DNA from: Triops longicaudatus
Taxonomy: Eukaryota; Arthropoda; Branchiopoda; Notostraca; Triopsidae
Length of the DNA stretch: 64,000 nt
Assembly: GCA_022885665.1 (NCBI GenBank)
Contig: JAGQDJ010000045.1
Coordinates: 620,001 to 684,000, forward strand
Direction of reading: 5' to 3'
Position 1 is the first letter of the stretch. Each line of letters opens with the position of its first letter. Shown piece by piece: positions 10,439 to 23,784 of this stretch. Made by a program: the position numbers and the translations under genes. The notes under the pieces are model-generated. The model had not been told where the DNA came from, made no database searches, and saw only the letters and a list, made by a program, of their open reading frames with translations.

Positions 10439-12860
10439 TTACGGTTTGTTTGAGCTGGGATTAGGCAAACAGTCTATTTGCCATACCAGCATGCAAACGA
10501 TCGCTATGGATAACATAGCTTTGTTTTTAACAATAAATTGAAGAGTAGGTTAGAAATTGTGTCTCTTTTTAATGATTATAGTTTTACCTAAGGTGGCCGG
10601 AAGGGCGATACTGTAGAAAAGAGGCTGCGACGTCAGGTGTCCTACTATTCCTCCGTGTCCTTTAATCAACACCTTGTCTTCATAATTTCAGGATTTCCGA
10701 AAAAGTTAAGTGAGTAATTTAAGATCATTTATGAACATTTCAGGCTTTTACCGTTGTAAACTTTAGGAATTACAGGAACTTCAGCTTTGAAAAACGGATC
10801 TGGGTCAAATGGAGCCACTGAATACATGTGGTGACTGGGGGTTGTGTTTGCTTGGCTAATGGTCAAAGATAAACCGAGTCCAGTTGTTGAAGTCGATGAA
10901 TTGAAGCCAGCTGCTGCTTTTGGCGTTGCTGTCACTGTCGACAGGACGCTGGCAGAAATACTAGAGTTGCCATCATTACTGCCATTCGTGGATGACAGAA
11001 CACTTTCTTGGGTCGTGGGACTCGTACTTGATAAAGTTGAGGCGTTGGGAATACTTTGCGTAGTTGCGAAGGCCATAAAAGTTACTACCGTATTCGTGAT
11101 AGTGGATGACATTACTTCTACTGAGCTTGATGTACTGGATACCTGGATTGCAATAGAAAATACGCTTTTAGAACTCGAAATGTATGTCCGCGTATGGCGA
11201 AAAATGTTTAAATTCAGAATTTACAATAGAACGCTTAAACTTCAGGTTTAACATCAGTTGTAGTCAGTTTTCATAATTGTTAAATTATTCTTTCGACTTC
11301 ATGCAATACCGAAGTAGTCGTAGGAGTGCTGGTGGCCGTCGTAACACTAGTAGTAGTTGTCATTGTAGTCTCCAAAGGAAGAGTGGAAGTTGATTCAGTT
11401 GGCATTATGGTACTAGTAACTGTTGAAGGCTGGGTACTGGCTGTCGTAGAACTCATAGTGGTAGTACTGGTAAATTCCATGGTTGAGCTAGTAGTTTCCA
11501 TGGTTGAGCTAGTAGTTTTCACTGAGAAACAGGTTTCGTTTTGACCCTTGATGTACCAACAACCTTAATATCATTATATTAAAGTATTTGGTTTCTAAGC
11601 CAAAGAGAAAATTGTGTTTACTGTCGATAACATAAGGTGGAGAAGTAATTATCCAAGTCGCTTCTAGCCACCTCATCGTGAAAGCTTTAATATCACTAAA
11701 ATTGCCGTTAATTTCTTCAGCGCTGATCTGGCCAGTACTTGACAGACTCGTAAAATACAGCCACACATGCAAACTAGTATTTGCTAACGGATCGAATCCA
11801 TCAAATCGTGATTGAATGTAAGCTGGACCAAATTTGTTGGCAGCAATATCATCCAACTTTCTCATTCAAACCAAGAAAACAAATTGGTAAGTCACATTAA
11901 AAGATTTTTTTCAGAATATTACTTGTAATTCTAAATCTGTTCGCATAACGTTATTCGTTCCGCTAGAAGTAACGTAATATGTAGAGCTTAGGCTGGTGCC
12001 ACTGAAATTAAATGCAACGCGATGCGAGTAGCCTATTTATAAAAATAGCAACATTCACTCATTTTATGCTCTCTATTATCTCATTGTAGTTGAGGAATAC
12101 TTCGATTAAGCAAAATACTGCGAAAATTCACCTGAACTAGGTGCACATGAGCACGGTTGAGGGGGTTTGACTGTGTAATTAAAATTACTGTAGTTATAAC
12201 TCCTTGCCGCCCAAGGTCGATAAAGTCCTACGGGATAGTTCATTGCTGTCACCAGTTTACCCACGTAGTTCATAACATTTCGAATGTAATCATTTCTCAT
12301 GAACGTTGTTAGGTTGGCCCAACCAGCCACACAGGTATAATTTGCAGAACAGTTAGCATAATTACCATAGATATAACCATTATACAATCCACTAAACCCT
12401 AAAAAAAAAAATCGTGAAAAAGTAATGGAACAATTTGTGCAAAGCGTACCGGATGTGAAATCATCCCAATTTAAACTGTATAAGTATCCCCTAAGGACAA
12501 ACTTGGTTATATTTCCTTTGGTGTGATTGTCAAATTTCGTATAGAAGTCGAAAACAGGTTTGGTATTTGTCTCTAAGTAAGAATCGTATGAATTAGTAAC
12601 ATTGAGAACCAAGTCTTCGGCGCGTTTCTCCATTTCCTCAGCACGGACAGCCCGCATTGCAGCAGTCAAATCGCAATCACATTGCTCCATTAAAACGCCA
12701 TCGAGAATAACCAGCAATCCGAAGAATGCGAGCCACCTCCCTGTTCAAAGTTTTTACACATTTGTACAATTGTAAGTAGTTACAACAGAAAATCAAGTGA
12801 ATTATTCAAGCTAGTTCCGGTTTTACCTTTCAAGAACCACGTTTTGTGTTTTGAAAGCAT
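10439..12860 (-). CDS. SEA-like/mucin-like single-pass membrane glycoprotein, copy B (9 exons, 572 aa)
   Basis: Exons: 12827-12860, 12450-12740, 12132-12398, 11923-12032, 11622-11856, 11310-11563, 10752-11142, 10588-10644, 10439-10518. Phases are consistent over 573 codons, from ATG at 12860 to TAA at 10439. Exon 1 plus 2 give signal peptide RWLAFFGLLVILDGVL. The ectodomain carries YPVGLYRPW; the SEA-like part has RTDLELQ and PAYIQSRFDGF; the mucin-like region is dominated by Thr and Ser with short internal repeats. Then come DPDPFFKAEVPVIPK, TSQPLFYSIALPA, helix MLSIAIVCMLVW and tail QIDCLPNPSSNKP. The DLEL exon is 110 nt, as in A and D. The 51-nt intron 12399-12449 has no stop and keeps frame. 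Similar to A along its length; function unknown. Confidence 0.8.
11468..11518 (-). repeat. 21-bp tandem repeat inside the mucin-like exon of copy B
   Basis: GTTGAGCTAGTAGTTTCCAT occurs as two adjacent copies (third partial), coding the repeated peptide TTSSTME. This is a typical expansion mode of mucin-like Thr/Ser tracts and may be length-variable. Confidence 0.7.
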
Positions 12861-14004
12861 TCGTCTATCGTGAGAAAAGATTAAGTACAGCGTTTCACCA
12901 AATTTTGTAGAGTGTACTCGCTTCGTACTTCTTGTCGTAAGGTCAGGAGTACCTTTGTGAACTCTTGTACGAGCTCAGATTCGTTTACTGTATTTTGACG
13001 GAAGGACACACTCCGCTTGTTTTTCTGCCGGTCCGTGGTGTTATTTGTGTTATTTGATATAAAAACGCCATTGGTTGGGGAGGCGCGACACCCTTCCTTT
13101 ATTTTGCAAGGAATAACAACACACATTTTTGTCCACTGATCCGAGCTAATGAGTTTTCTCCTGTATTAAAGAAACCCGTGCCCGGTGGACAATACGCACC
13201 GAGGACTATTCGAAACTGGTGGATAACACAAATTATTTGGAGCACCACTCTTTTGACATATATTACTTCGCCGTAGGCTCTTAACCAAATTTATATGCAG
13301 TGCTCCGATCGCGGAAACCTTCCTTGTTAACCACCTAAAAAGTCTTTTAGAAGACTACTTTCTTTTTTTATTTCTCAGTTATACTATACACATTTATTGT
13401 GCCTATGTTCTGAGGGTTCTCATTTGCTTAAGCAAGAGAAAAAAATAGTATTCTACGTTTGCTGATTTATTAGTTCTTACGATAGGCTCTTCGGTAGGTG
13501 CCAGTTCTTCGATTTATTTTCTTTACTTGCATTTTGAGACAAATACACTCTACAACTAAAGAGTACACTAGTATTCTATACAATGCATTCAGAAAGGACA
13601 AAGTTGCGACGTACGTAGCTTAAACGAGGATATACACTGAATTTTTGACATCTTTAACAAAAAGCTGATAATAAATGTGCTAACGGCCATGGCTAGAGCT
13701 CCAAATGTTGCTCACAAAATACATCGACTTTCCTGTCGAAGTTATTCCTCTTGTAGCAAGCTCTTAGGGTCTTTGTGTGGTGGTGCATTCTCATTGTGAT
13801 AATATTGGTGAATAGGTTGTTCATTATATGAAGTGCAGCAATGGAAGGTCCACAAAGCTTCATGGCGTGTCAATATGTCTCAGGAGCCAAGTTTTTATGG
13901 ATTGTTTTGTTGGTCCGCAGGTAATCAATCAATTTGGCAGCAGAGGGCAACAAGTATTATTTTTTCAATGAGTCCTACAACAATGTGCGAAGGTTATCTA
14001 CACG
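12861..14004. other. Intergenic between copy B and the second MITE
   Basis: Upstream flank of copy B. A minus-strand frame at 12881-13126 has no domain and no link to a gene. No TATA motif as clear as those of A or K3 was found. Nothing else supportable. Confidence 0.45.
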
Positions 14005-14124
14005 CAGGGGCGCAGCTAAGGCCCCCCCCCCCCTCCCGAAATTATTTTCTTGTGTGCTAGTAAGTTCAGTGGCATTAAGAAAAAGTCCCCCCCCCCCCCG
14101 AAAAAATTCCTCGCTGCGCCCCTG
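14005..14124. mobile_element. hAT-like MITE (120 bp) with 8-bp target duplication
   Basis: It begins CAGGGGCGCAGCTAAGG and ends TCGCTGCGCCCCTG, so the termini are inverted repeats. The flanks are TCTACACG (13997-14004) and TCTACTCG (14125-14132), an 8-bp duplication with one mismatch. Two poly-C runs lie inside. The termini differ from the element at 8925, so it belongs to a second family of the same superfamily. Confidence 0.8.
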
Positions 14125-14289
14125 TCTACTCGTTTTGAACTATTCACTCCATTTTCTAAGTTGATTCCCAAGATAGAGGTTGTAGTACCAATCATTATAA
14201 CCACTCATTAAGTCCACTGCACACCAATTTATACTAACTTGGTATGCAGTCATCTTCATGCAAATTCTTGGAGAACGAACTAGGAGTAC

Positions 14290-16050
14290 TTAAAGTCGAG
14301 TAGACATAGCTGCGTTTTTCCATTATTTTCATGAGTCACGTTACTTGAAATAGGCGAAGGTTTGTAAGATGCTGTTATGGTGTGTGAAATTGTCGAAGAC
14401 ATGTGAAATTCCGTCGAATCTAACTAAGAAGAGACATTGAGTTCACGCAAAGAAAGTTGTGCTGTGTTCGACGATCCCCGTATTTATACTGACCTTTTGC
14501 GACGTGTTACTATTCTATAGGGCAGAAGACATTGCAGAAATTTCAGCTGAAGTCATTCCAGTTGCAAGTCTGACTGCAGGGGACGTTACTGTTGTTTTTG
14601 TTTGTTTTTGTAGACAGCGTTGTTAGGTTTTCTGATGTGTCGGGGAATGGCGATGTTGTCGCTAAGGTTCTAGCAGATGTTTTAATCACTTCTATATGTA
14701 TTGCTGATGTTTTAGAAGTTTTGTATTTTCGCTTGTACTGGTATCAACACTCCGTGACGCATTAGTCTGTTACAATACTTTCTGTGTGATAGTAAAAAAA
14801 GAAAGCACAAAAACTTTAAATGTACTATAAAATTAATACATTAAGGGCCTTCGATAAAAAAGTAGTTGATACTCGTGTTTTTTGGGTATACTGTACTCGC
14901 TATTGTCCTTTATTCACTGCTGGTACCAGAGTAACAAGGGATAATTTCGTCGAGTTCGACGAAGCCGTTAAATTTCTCACGTTCATGTCAGTGCTTTTCG
15001 GGTGGTTCGACAACGTGCTTGTTATTGTTGTATTTTGCAAGATCGTGTATCAAGTAAGTACCAATCTCCATTACTGTGCTAGCAACCTTCCAAAACAAAA
15101 ATCGAAGTAACCAACTTAACATATTATAAAATTACAGTATATAACTGTAGGCGAAGAAGCTAGGGTCAGATTTGTGTTTCGCTACTTCCGTGCAAATTTC
15201 GCCGAAGTACTCAGCATTTGGCTGAGATCCGACAATGAGTTGTACCAATTTGCGTCAGAGAAATTCTTAAATTAGAGTGTCGTGTAAAAAAAAGCTACTA
15301 TTGGTAGTACTGTCGAAAGCAGAGTAATTGAAATTGGATTGAACGTACTTCACGCTGTGAAGCTCAGCACAGAAGTTATCGATCTAAAAGCTCAAAATAG
15401 CGGGATTCCTTGTTTCGTTTGCATTTCGTACCGCTAACTCCAATGTATGCATTACGTGGTCGTAAAAATATAGCAACGCAGTTCGTTGCTTGGATAATAA
15501 GCGGACACTATATGCGTAACCTGGTCAATTCGAGCTTCGTGACTTCGTCACAAAGTATTAAATATACTTCACACGTAGTACAGTATCTATCTTCACTACA
15601 CGAAGGAAACAGGCCTTCGTTGCTGAAATTCAAGGGGTTCACCGCTTTTAAATTACGAGATAGTTAAAATAAACCATTTGCGACGGCGGACTTACTTCGG
15701 GTGAGCAGTAACAAGCGAAAGGTGGCTGGAACGTAAAATCGCAGCTACTATGATTAAAATTTCTGACAAAGAGTAGCCTTGCCATTCCCTAGAGACAGGA
15801 CATATTCATAGCAATTTATCAAAGCCGATAAACTAAGGTGCCATAAAAGACAGCTCTTAAACTTTCTGCAAGTGAAGTCCAGTGACAGGCAGTTGAGGTT
15901 TAAACTTCCTTAAGGGATTACGTCCGGAATAGTTTGCGTGTAATTGACTGCAGCCAGAAAACTAGCGAATAGGTTGAAGGACTGTTTGTTTGATTCAGTA
16001 ACTTCCTCGTACAATTCGCTATAAAGTCAGTAATGTACTGACGGGTGATC
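14290..16050 (-). pseudogene. Glycoprotein family pseudogene, copy C
   Basis: Remnants of the same domain order as A, B and D are visible. Around 15890-16030 there is SFNLFASFLAAVNYTQTI, matching the ectodomain, followed by an in-frame stop at 15910-15912. Around 15690-15790, RNFNHSSCDFTFQPPFACYC matches the end of the ectodomain. Around 15120-15390, YVQSNFNYSAFDSTTNSS and NFSDANWYNSLSDLSQML match the SEA-like exon, with a stop at 15182-15184 and a break between the two parts. From about 14300 to 14700 there are broken Ser/Thr-rich frames. No start exon or transmembrane exon was recovered. The locus is clearly nonfunctional for a full-length product. Confidence 0.8.
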
Positions 16051-17736
16051 TTTTCTATCTCAAGATGTGCACTTCAAGGTTATCGTACCTCCCGCTTATT
16101 TAACTTAGCAAGAGAACACCTTATTCTAGCAGCTGTTACCACAAGGTCTAGGTTGCTTCTATAACTCACAATAGCTACTGTCAAAGGGATTTGTAACAAT
16201 GCCCCGACAGAAAAGTATTGATAGTCCAGAGTTCTCTTTAACCTTTCTTTTTTTTTCAGTTTAACCCTTTCTGACCAAAACGTTTTTACCCTTAATGGGT
16301 AGGTTTTTGTAACAAATAAATGTATTGTGGCGTATAGGAGCCGTAAAATAACTTAGTGGTTAAAACGAAGTGTTGTGTAAGCCACACACCTAAAAGTCAA
16401 ATTTAGCCTTAATCAGTTCAAATTGTTCTGCTTAAATTTGTTGCAAAATTAAGAACAGTAGTATGCAAATCGGTATCCTAGAGTTAGAGCGTCAGGCTTC
16501 TCCTCACAAGGTTATGCAAATATTATTTCACACTGAAAAACTGTGAAAAACAGGGGGATTACGTTTTCAATTTTACGAAGAGTGGTAGGATTTACTGCAT
16601 TATTATCTTCCACCATAATTTAAAATGAAGTAATTTTGCTGTTAGTCGTTAAGCAAATCAGAATCAGCTTGTTTTCCATAAGACTTTATGGTTAGTGTCT
16701 TAAACCAGCGTTGAAAAATAAGAGAAAAAATACTGTACTTGCTGGGTTACACGAAGTATTGTTTCTTGGTTACGTACTGAATGATTTTTATTTTTATATT
16801 TTTCCATTATGTATAACAGGAAAACATGAATAAACTTGACTTGTATTTTCGCGCCCCTTTTTTGAACAAACAGTAAAATTGGATTAGTACCCTCCTTTGG
16901 CTTAGTAATCAGCTTGCGCCATATTGGGGAAGATAAATCAAGTGTTTTTTACCAAGGAGATATAGATTCACTCGAAATGAGACACAATTAAGAGGAATTA
17001 TATATTATACTACTTGCGTTGAAAACTGAGTTAAATCAAAGCAAAACACGGCTTTTTGCATATCGAGTACTAGATCATTTTCACTCCTGCCATCCTTAGT
17101 ATGATACCGTACTTTATTATGTTTGGCGGTCGTAGAATGTCGTGACATGTAAAATGCCTTTGCCAGTGCAGTAAAATGTAAATTTTCAGGACAGTAAAAT
17201 TATTTTAACAATCGTAGTTGAGCAATGTAAAGTAAGTGAAAATTTCACGACGAAAGCACAAACGTGATGTTGTCGGTAATTGTAAGGATCACGGGCAGAC
17301 GGTAGGCAAGTGGCAACGTGACAATACGTGGTTTGGTACGTGGCGGTACCAAACAGTGGCAATTCTTAAGCATTCGGGATCTTCTAAGGGCCTTTCTTCC
17401 TTGGTGTCAAGGCCTTTACCCAGTCAACGTGACAGCACGCGAAGCAAAGAGCGATTAGACAAATCATTCCTAATCGTATTCAAACAAAGGGATTCCATTT
17501 CTCGACAACTCAAGATAGAAATACTTTACCAAATGCACTAGGGATAGTTATTTCATAAAAGAAATAATCCCGTAATATAGGTACTGCAGTCCCCTCCATT
17601 CGCCTCAACAATTCTCGATCTGTAACAGAAAATTATGCAGTCTTAGAGAACTTCCTCCGTTTCTCACGTACCTCATGGTCTAGATGCACACTACATTAGA
17701 CTAGGCTGTGAAAAAAGTGATCTGGCATAAACAACT
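16051..17736. other. Intergenic between copy C and copy D
   Basis: AT-rich sequence without supported coding. A plus frame at 17236-17541 (101 codons, basic) has no recognisable domain or splice partner. The upstream part of pseudogene C may extend into its right side. Confidence 0.4.
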
Positions 17737-20700
17737 TCAAATGAACTTCATTATGTACGATAATGTTACACATACTAGCGAAATGATTAAGCATAAGATG
17801 AAAATTATCAATTTTAAAATAACTGCAAGTATGATTCAATTTGCCTCAGAACCTATTGCGAATATGTTGACCAAAGTACAACCCTTACATGGACTCACCG
17901 TTGTAAACTTTCTTTATAACAGGAACTTGTGCCTTGAAAAATGGATCTGGATCGAACGACTTAGTAGAGTGGGCGTTCGTCGTCAGCATGATAGGACTTG
18001 ATTCGGAGGAAGTAGAGGGCGTGATGACCGTGTCACCCATTTGTGTAGAAGTTCCCATTGAAACCGAACTATTGGTTGCTCTGTAGCCCGGATTTGTTGT
18101 GTTATAGACCGAACCAGTAGGCCCAGGTGCTGGAGTTGTAGAAGCACTACTGTTGAATGACGCTGAAGTGTAAGCATCTGTAGAAATGCTAACCGATACT
18201 GGCGTTGTATTGTCTGTGGAGTTCGGAGCAATTGTAATGGTACTTGAAAGAGCTGTTTCGTTCGTAAATCCAGTTGTCTAAGATTTCGTAATGTGATTAG
18301 TACCGTGTTCTTTAAAGTATGTAAGATGTATTTACTAGATTGCTAACGGGCAATGTAGAAGAGAGAGTACTGCCTAAAAAGGAGCTGACTGCACTATCTA
18401 AAAGAGTTGTAGTGCTCGTGCTATCAAGTCCAAGTGTCATATTCTCAGTGCTAGTAATATTCTCAATTTCTGGTGGCAACTGAGTCAATGGGAGCTCTTC
18501 TAATGTTTCGTTTATATTGTTTTCCACGACTGTCAGTGTGTTGGTGTCATTATTCACCATTGAATTATTGATACTTCCACTAACATTTGTACTTATTTGT
18601 GTTACAGGACACGCTTGATAAGTACCGTTTCCGAGATATAGATGACCTAAAATTATAGTTTAAGCATTAATGTATCTCTTTCATTCTCGATTGTCCTACA
18701 CCTTATTAATTCCGTAATCTTTGTAGAATATAAATTTATAATTCACAAACTTACATGAAATAATGATTGGTTTCGATATAATTGGTAACTCGATGCGTTG
18801 GTAATTCAGCTTTAACAGTGTTACGTTGCCCATAGTTTGGCTGATGTTTGATTTTGTATAATTCCACATAGGGTCAAATTGCTGGTCCTTGAAGTACAGG
18901 TTTGCGCAAATAGTGATGTTGTTTACCCAAAAACTGAACTTGGCGTGAATGTATACTTCACTGAACAAGGTCGTAAAGGCGTAATCCATCTTTCGTTAAT
19001 ACATGTTAATTTATATATGCCCCCCAAAATTTCATTAGAATCTCACTTACTGCCAGCTCAATATCCCGTTTTATCAGCCTGCCATTTGGTGTACTTCCAT
19101 TTGTATAAAGGGGTGGTAAATTTGTAGCATCAACTTTTAAGTGAATATGATAGGAAAACCCTGTTCGTAAGCATGATGTAGCAAAAATTATCCCGTGTTT
19201 TCAAAAACATCGTGTCAAGTGAAATATACGGTTACAGAAGTGTCATTTCATTTCTATTTTACAGTAGGCACATTACTTTCTTGTACGCTCTTTCAACATG
19301 ATTTTCCACTTTCGTTCGTAGCTAGATTGTTATTTTTTTCCGATAAATATTGAAACCTAGTATGGATTAAATTTGAATTTTTCTTCAATTTTTAATTTGA
19401 CTTATGGATGAAAGAATTTTTAATTCATATCAAAGTGAAAAAAGCAAAAAATAAATAAATACTATTAAGGAATTAAACTAACTGTCATTGATTAGAAAAA
19501 GAAAAATAGCTATTTATACATACGACATTTTCGGGAAAGATAGAATAACAGAGATTAAAAATACATATGGAAGTGTGAAAATTGTATTCGAAAAAACTGG
19601 CGCCTGTCGTCAAATGCGTGTCGTTGAGTTCACCTTGTTATGTTTAACTTAAGAGGAAGAAACTGTTTTGAAGTAAGAAAATTATGCTTGTTTTAGTGTC
19701 AATGGACGGTAACCTCCGAATCGCGGGACTTAGGGGAATGAGTGTAAGTTGCAGCGATGGGAAAAAAAATTGCCGACCACTGCTTCAAACTGATAGTGCT
19801 AAAAGTTCTTTTCGTTTTGCGTTACGTAAATTTACAGTGCAAAACATTTGAATAGATTCGGGGCCAGTCGAACAGTGTTTGAATAGGCGGAGTATTAAAA
19901 AATACGAAGTTGCATTGAGGTAAATGGGCTTAAACGGGACTCTCAGCTTTCCATTCAATTGTGCGAAGTATGAGATAACTGCTATTCAGTTAAGTGGAAA
20001 CCACCGTATTACCATATTTGTGCATTCGAACATGAGCGGACGTTAAAGAGGTAAATTTGTGCTAGTCAGGTCCATAATTTCACTAATTCATAAGTTTTTT
20101 TTCTTCCCGTGCAATAAAATGCTTCAGTGAGAAATGAGCAGGCAAGATTGTTACCTTTATTGCTAGTACAGGCGCAGAACGGATAAACCGTCTTTTGTGG
20201 GTCAGTGCTAATGTATGTGTAATTAAACATACCAACACGGTACGCCCCAATAGAATAATTTAAGCTTCTTGCAAGACTTGTAATCCGGTTTTCCGAGTGC
20301 TTAAAATAGCAGTACGTCAAGTATGTATCAAAAAGGAGGTTCAGGGTTCCGCAAGGATATTTTACAGACAAGTTCTGGGGACCTATAAGTTAGTTTGTCA
20401 AGTGTTTGTACTCCAAACTTGTCAACAGAAAACGAATAACCTTGTGCTATGACGTGGTCTATAACCGAAAGATTTGCCAATCCACCTTGTATCGCAAATT
20501 GGCCAAGAGTGCGATCTCCCGCAAATGTCGCCAATGCTGTTGTAAGATTGAAATCAGACTTCGAAATTGTCTGAATTTTAACCGTAACGTTAGCTGTGTA
20601 TTCACGGATGAATGTTTCGGTGTAATTGTGAATATATGTATCTCGATATTGCCGATTAGTTAGATTCAATGAACATGTACATGTCGCTTCGGTATAATCA

Positions 20701-20832
20701 GCCATTACGAGCCATGTTATGAGAGCTTGAAATAGAGATCGTTTCAACTCAACTGCTTATTTTATCACTTTTCTTACCATTTAAGACGAACGTTAGAGTG
20801 AATATGTCGCAGATTCCCGTATTTTGCTTCAT
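17737..20832 (-). CDS. SEA-like/mucin-like single-pass membrane glycoprotein, copy D (8 exons, about 571 aa)
   Basis: Exons: 20778-20832 (uncertain), 20441-20752, 20155-20382, 19051-19160, 18755-18989, 18336-18646, 17899-18277, 17737-17822. Phases fit throughout. Exon 2 holds the signal core (LFQALITWLVMADYTEA) and TCTCSLNLTNRQYRD; later parts include YSIGAYRVG, RDIELA, VYIHAKFSFW, a long Thr/Ser/Asn-rich region and DPDPFFKAQVPVIKK. A perfect donor GTGAGT then leads over 76 bp to an exon coding a strong helix (IIFILCLIISLVCVTL) and a stop. That helix has no similarity to the A/B helix or its QID tail. The first exon, MKQNTGICD, requires a 25-bp intron, which is too short to trust, so the true start may lie elsewhere. 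Intron 19161-20154 is unusually long for the family. Confidence 0.7.
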
Positions 20833-23784
20833 TCTAGAGCATACACTTGTTTCCCATCTAAACAAAATGTCCTGCTTGATTGACTTGATTACGAAAATCG
20901 AGACTCCTCAATCACGTGAATGTCTATTGTTATGTAGAACGGCTCAAACACTCCAGAGAGTCCAAAAGCAGAAACTGAAATGGCTCGAAAGCAGCTTTTG
21001 GTTTGCTCGATTTCGCGACGTGTACGTCATACTCGAGCATCGATTATTCAACGACTAGAAAAACTGGACGGCTTCATTTATCGAGACTACAAGCAACCTT
21101 TCCGGTATACTTAGCAAAAAATGCTACGTGGTTCCCTTAAAAGTATTCTGTAAGACCGAATCTTGGGGGACGTCATAAGAAACGCATTTGTTGCCCCTTC
21201 ACTTTGCTGTGAATGTTAAGAGAAAAACTTGCTGGAATTTCTTGACTTTAAACAGCAAGTACGTGCAGTAGTGTTTTGTCCATTAGTAGGTCCTTACGTA
21301 CCTAAAGTATTGGTCTGTGTAAGAAATAGGGATACAGAAATTCAAGCCTCAGAAAGCCTCATTCTTGCCTCGGAAATCGAAGGGAGATTCTCCCAGATGT
21401 ATTTTGTCTTGTATTTTTTGGTAAGTTTGCGCTGCTTCAATTTTTGGTATGGCCGTGCTAAAACCTAGCTAAGTAAAAAGCGAAGCAAGCAGTAGAGGGT
21501 GAAGCAAAAGATATCGGCCATGACCCCTTGAACTTATAGCAAGAGACATGACCTTTTCTCGTAACTGGCGTAACGAGTAACGTCCGTAGTGAGTAACGGT
21601 TTGAAAGTGTTCGTTATGGTAGCTTTTTAATTATTATGCTTTACGGAGGGTTGCGACTGGATTATTTGTGGTCGTATTTAGTAATTCCGTTCCCTTGGAC
21701 GGTAATAAATTGGTTGAAGTGGGTCGAACTTGGCGTGTTTAATACGCATATGGGCAATACGTGACCTCAAAGGTCACACCAAGTAGAAAAGAGGAGAGTT
21801 TTTGTTAAGTGTAGTATACCTTGTAGTAGAAAACCTTGTTTTCCTCAATTACTCTTACCTATTATACATACAATATATAAGTAGAGCGTTCTACATTTTT
21901 CAACCAGTTAAAAACGTGACTAGGCACAAAAATCACATCTGATCTCTAACTGGGCAAAGCAATTGTCAAAGCGCTCTAGACCATGACAAGTGCGCTCGGA
22001 CTAGTAAACCATGAAAAGAAAATTCTCCTTTGTCTATTGCCGTATACTGAAGCCTTTTTTTCGACGAAGTAGTGTTGGAGTACACGGGAACCTGAAATTA
22101 CTCCCTTTGTTAAAGATGGGGTGTAGAAGCATTCAGATAATAGTATTCAAAGTAGTCTGTTCGTAAAAAAAATTGACAATTACGGCTTTTTTATAGCTAA
22201 GTGGATTGACTGTGAAAGACAGCTAACAATGTAAAACACTCCAAAATGAAATAATATTTGGAAACTGTATGTCTACTACGGTAATATTTTAAAACACTTC
22301 TACCGGAAACTCACTCCAAGTCCGGTACAAGTTCGCATTTTCGATCCTGTTTTAGGCAGTTTCCTTACCATTCTCGTTTTATTGTCAAATTGATACTTCC
22401 ATCAATTACACGTACTGCACTAGGCAAGGAAATGAGGTTTACATGGCAAGCCACAGAGGTCTAATCACGCCTTACGAAGCTGATTAACCTTCATTTGGCG
22501 CAGAAGGAGCTCCAGTAAATCATTTTCGGAATGAAAGGCTATTCCTCTACATTTCACATACAGTATTTATTTACCCCGTCCACTTTTAAATTTCGCGGCC
22601 TTTCGCCTTATAACCGACTAGTTGAAGCCTTTCACTACACACTATGCTAATCAGCCTCAAGAGGTTTAAGTAGGCCTCCGTAGTTTGCTATGTGATATTT
22701 TTTTCTCAGTACAGCACACTCCCTATAGCTAATGAACACGGTAGTTGTTGGAGTTCGCCCAAGTGCGTCGCCCTCCAAGCACTTTCGGACATATTTGACT
22801 TTGACGTGCAATCCACGCTTGAATATACAGGTGGCGTGCGGATAGCAAAGGCATACTGCTTGAGTCGTTTTTTTTTTTATTTTTTGAAAAACAAATACTG
22901 TACAACACATCGTATTCTATCTTCTATCATTGGGTAATTTTTGTTTAATTACATTCTGCTACAATATTTCAAGCTTCGTGTGAAAAAAAAATTGCGATGG
23001 TAAGCTGCGCCAGCGCCAAAAATTTTTTAGACAATTTCTTTCTAATTCTAGAAGAGCTATAACCATGTCATGCCCAGGACTTAGGTCGTGGAGAGTGAGG
23101 GTATGGGAGTTCCGTGAGGTTTTTCACATGCAATCTTTTTGGACACTTGGTAGTCGCCTATGCTCAAATGATAAAATAAACTTTTCTGGGTAAAAATATC
23201 CTATAACCCTAGGTGTGGCACGGGTGTATTGGCAACTTATTTTTTAAAAGTATATCACGTATATGTATTGGTACGTGATAATGATGTTATCAATGTGTGC
23301 GTTAACGTGATAGGGACTTGCATCGTCTCTATTATCTTTTATTTATCGTCAACCGTTTTGCACTGCAAAATTCCTTACGATTCTTATATTTTGGCTAGTA
23401 ACCACGTTCTCAAAACAAGTTCGCACGCATAGAGACGGTTGGCAGGTTGACAAAAGCAGACATGCTTATAACTTAGGCTATAAGTTAAGCGGTAATTTAC
23501 CTTTGCTTAAAATAGATTAGACAGTAGTTTAAGTTAGGCTCAGCTGGATAGACTAAACGGACTTTAAAGAATGATGCAAAAACTTGTCTTGATTCAAAAT
23601 CCCATCAGGATTCGATGGGTGTTCATGACGTTCCACACGTGAACTTCAATGTTTCTAGCTTTCCCTTTCACTTTTACAAGTTTTATATTATTTTCCTGTC
23701 CAGGTCCTCTTATCTTCACTCAAGAAGCAAAATTTTTGTTCCGCAAAAAGGCTCTATGACAGCAACCAATAACAGCAATATATT
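20833..23784. other. Intergenic between copy D and the P-glycoprotein gene
   Basis: Almost 3 kb without a supportable gene. Short frames at 20798-21058, 21229-21468 and 22647-22937 show no domain or exon structure. The right end should contain the 3' UTR of the transporter. Confidence 0.45.

Noticed and set aside
17983..18231. Minus-strand frame of 82 codons as a gene
   Set aside because: It is out of frame with the Ser/Thr-rich exon of copy D (17899-18277), which is open throughout and ends in the conserved DPDPFFKAQVPV.
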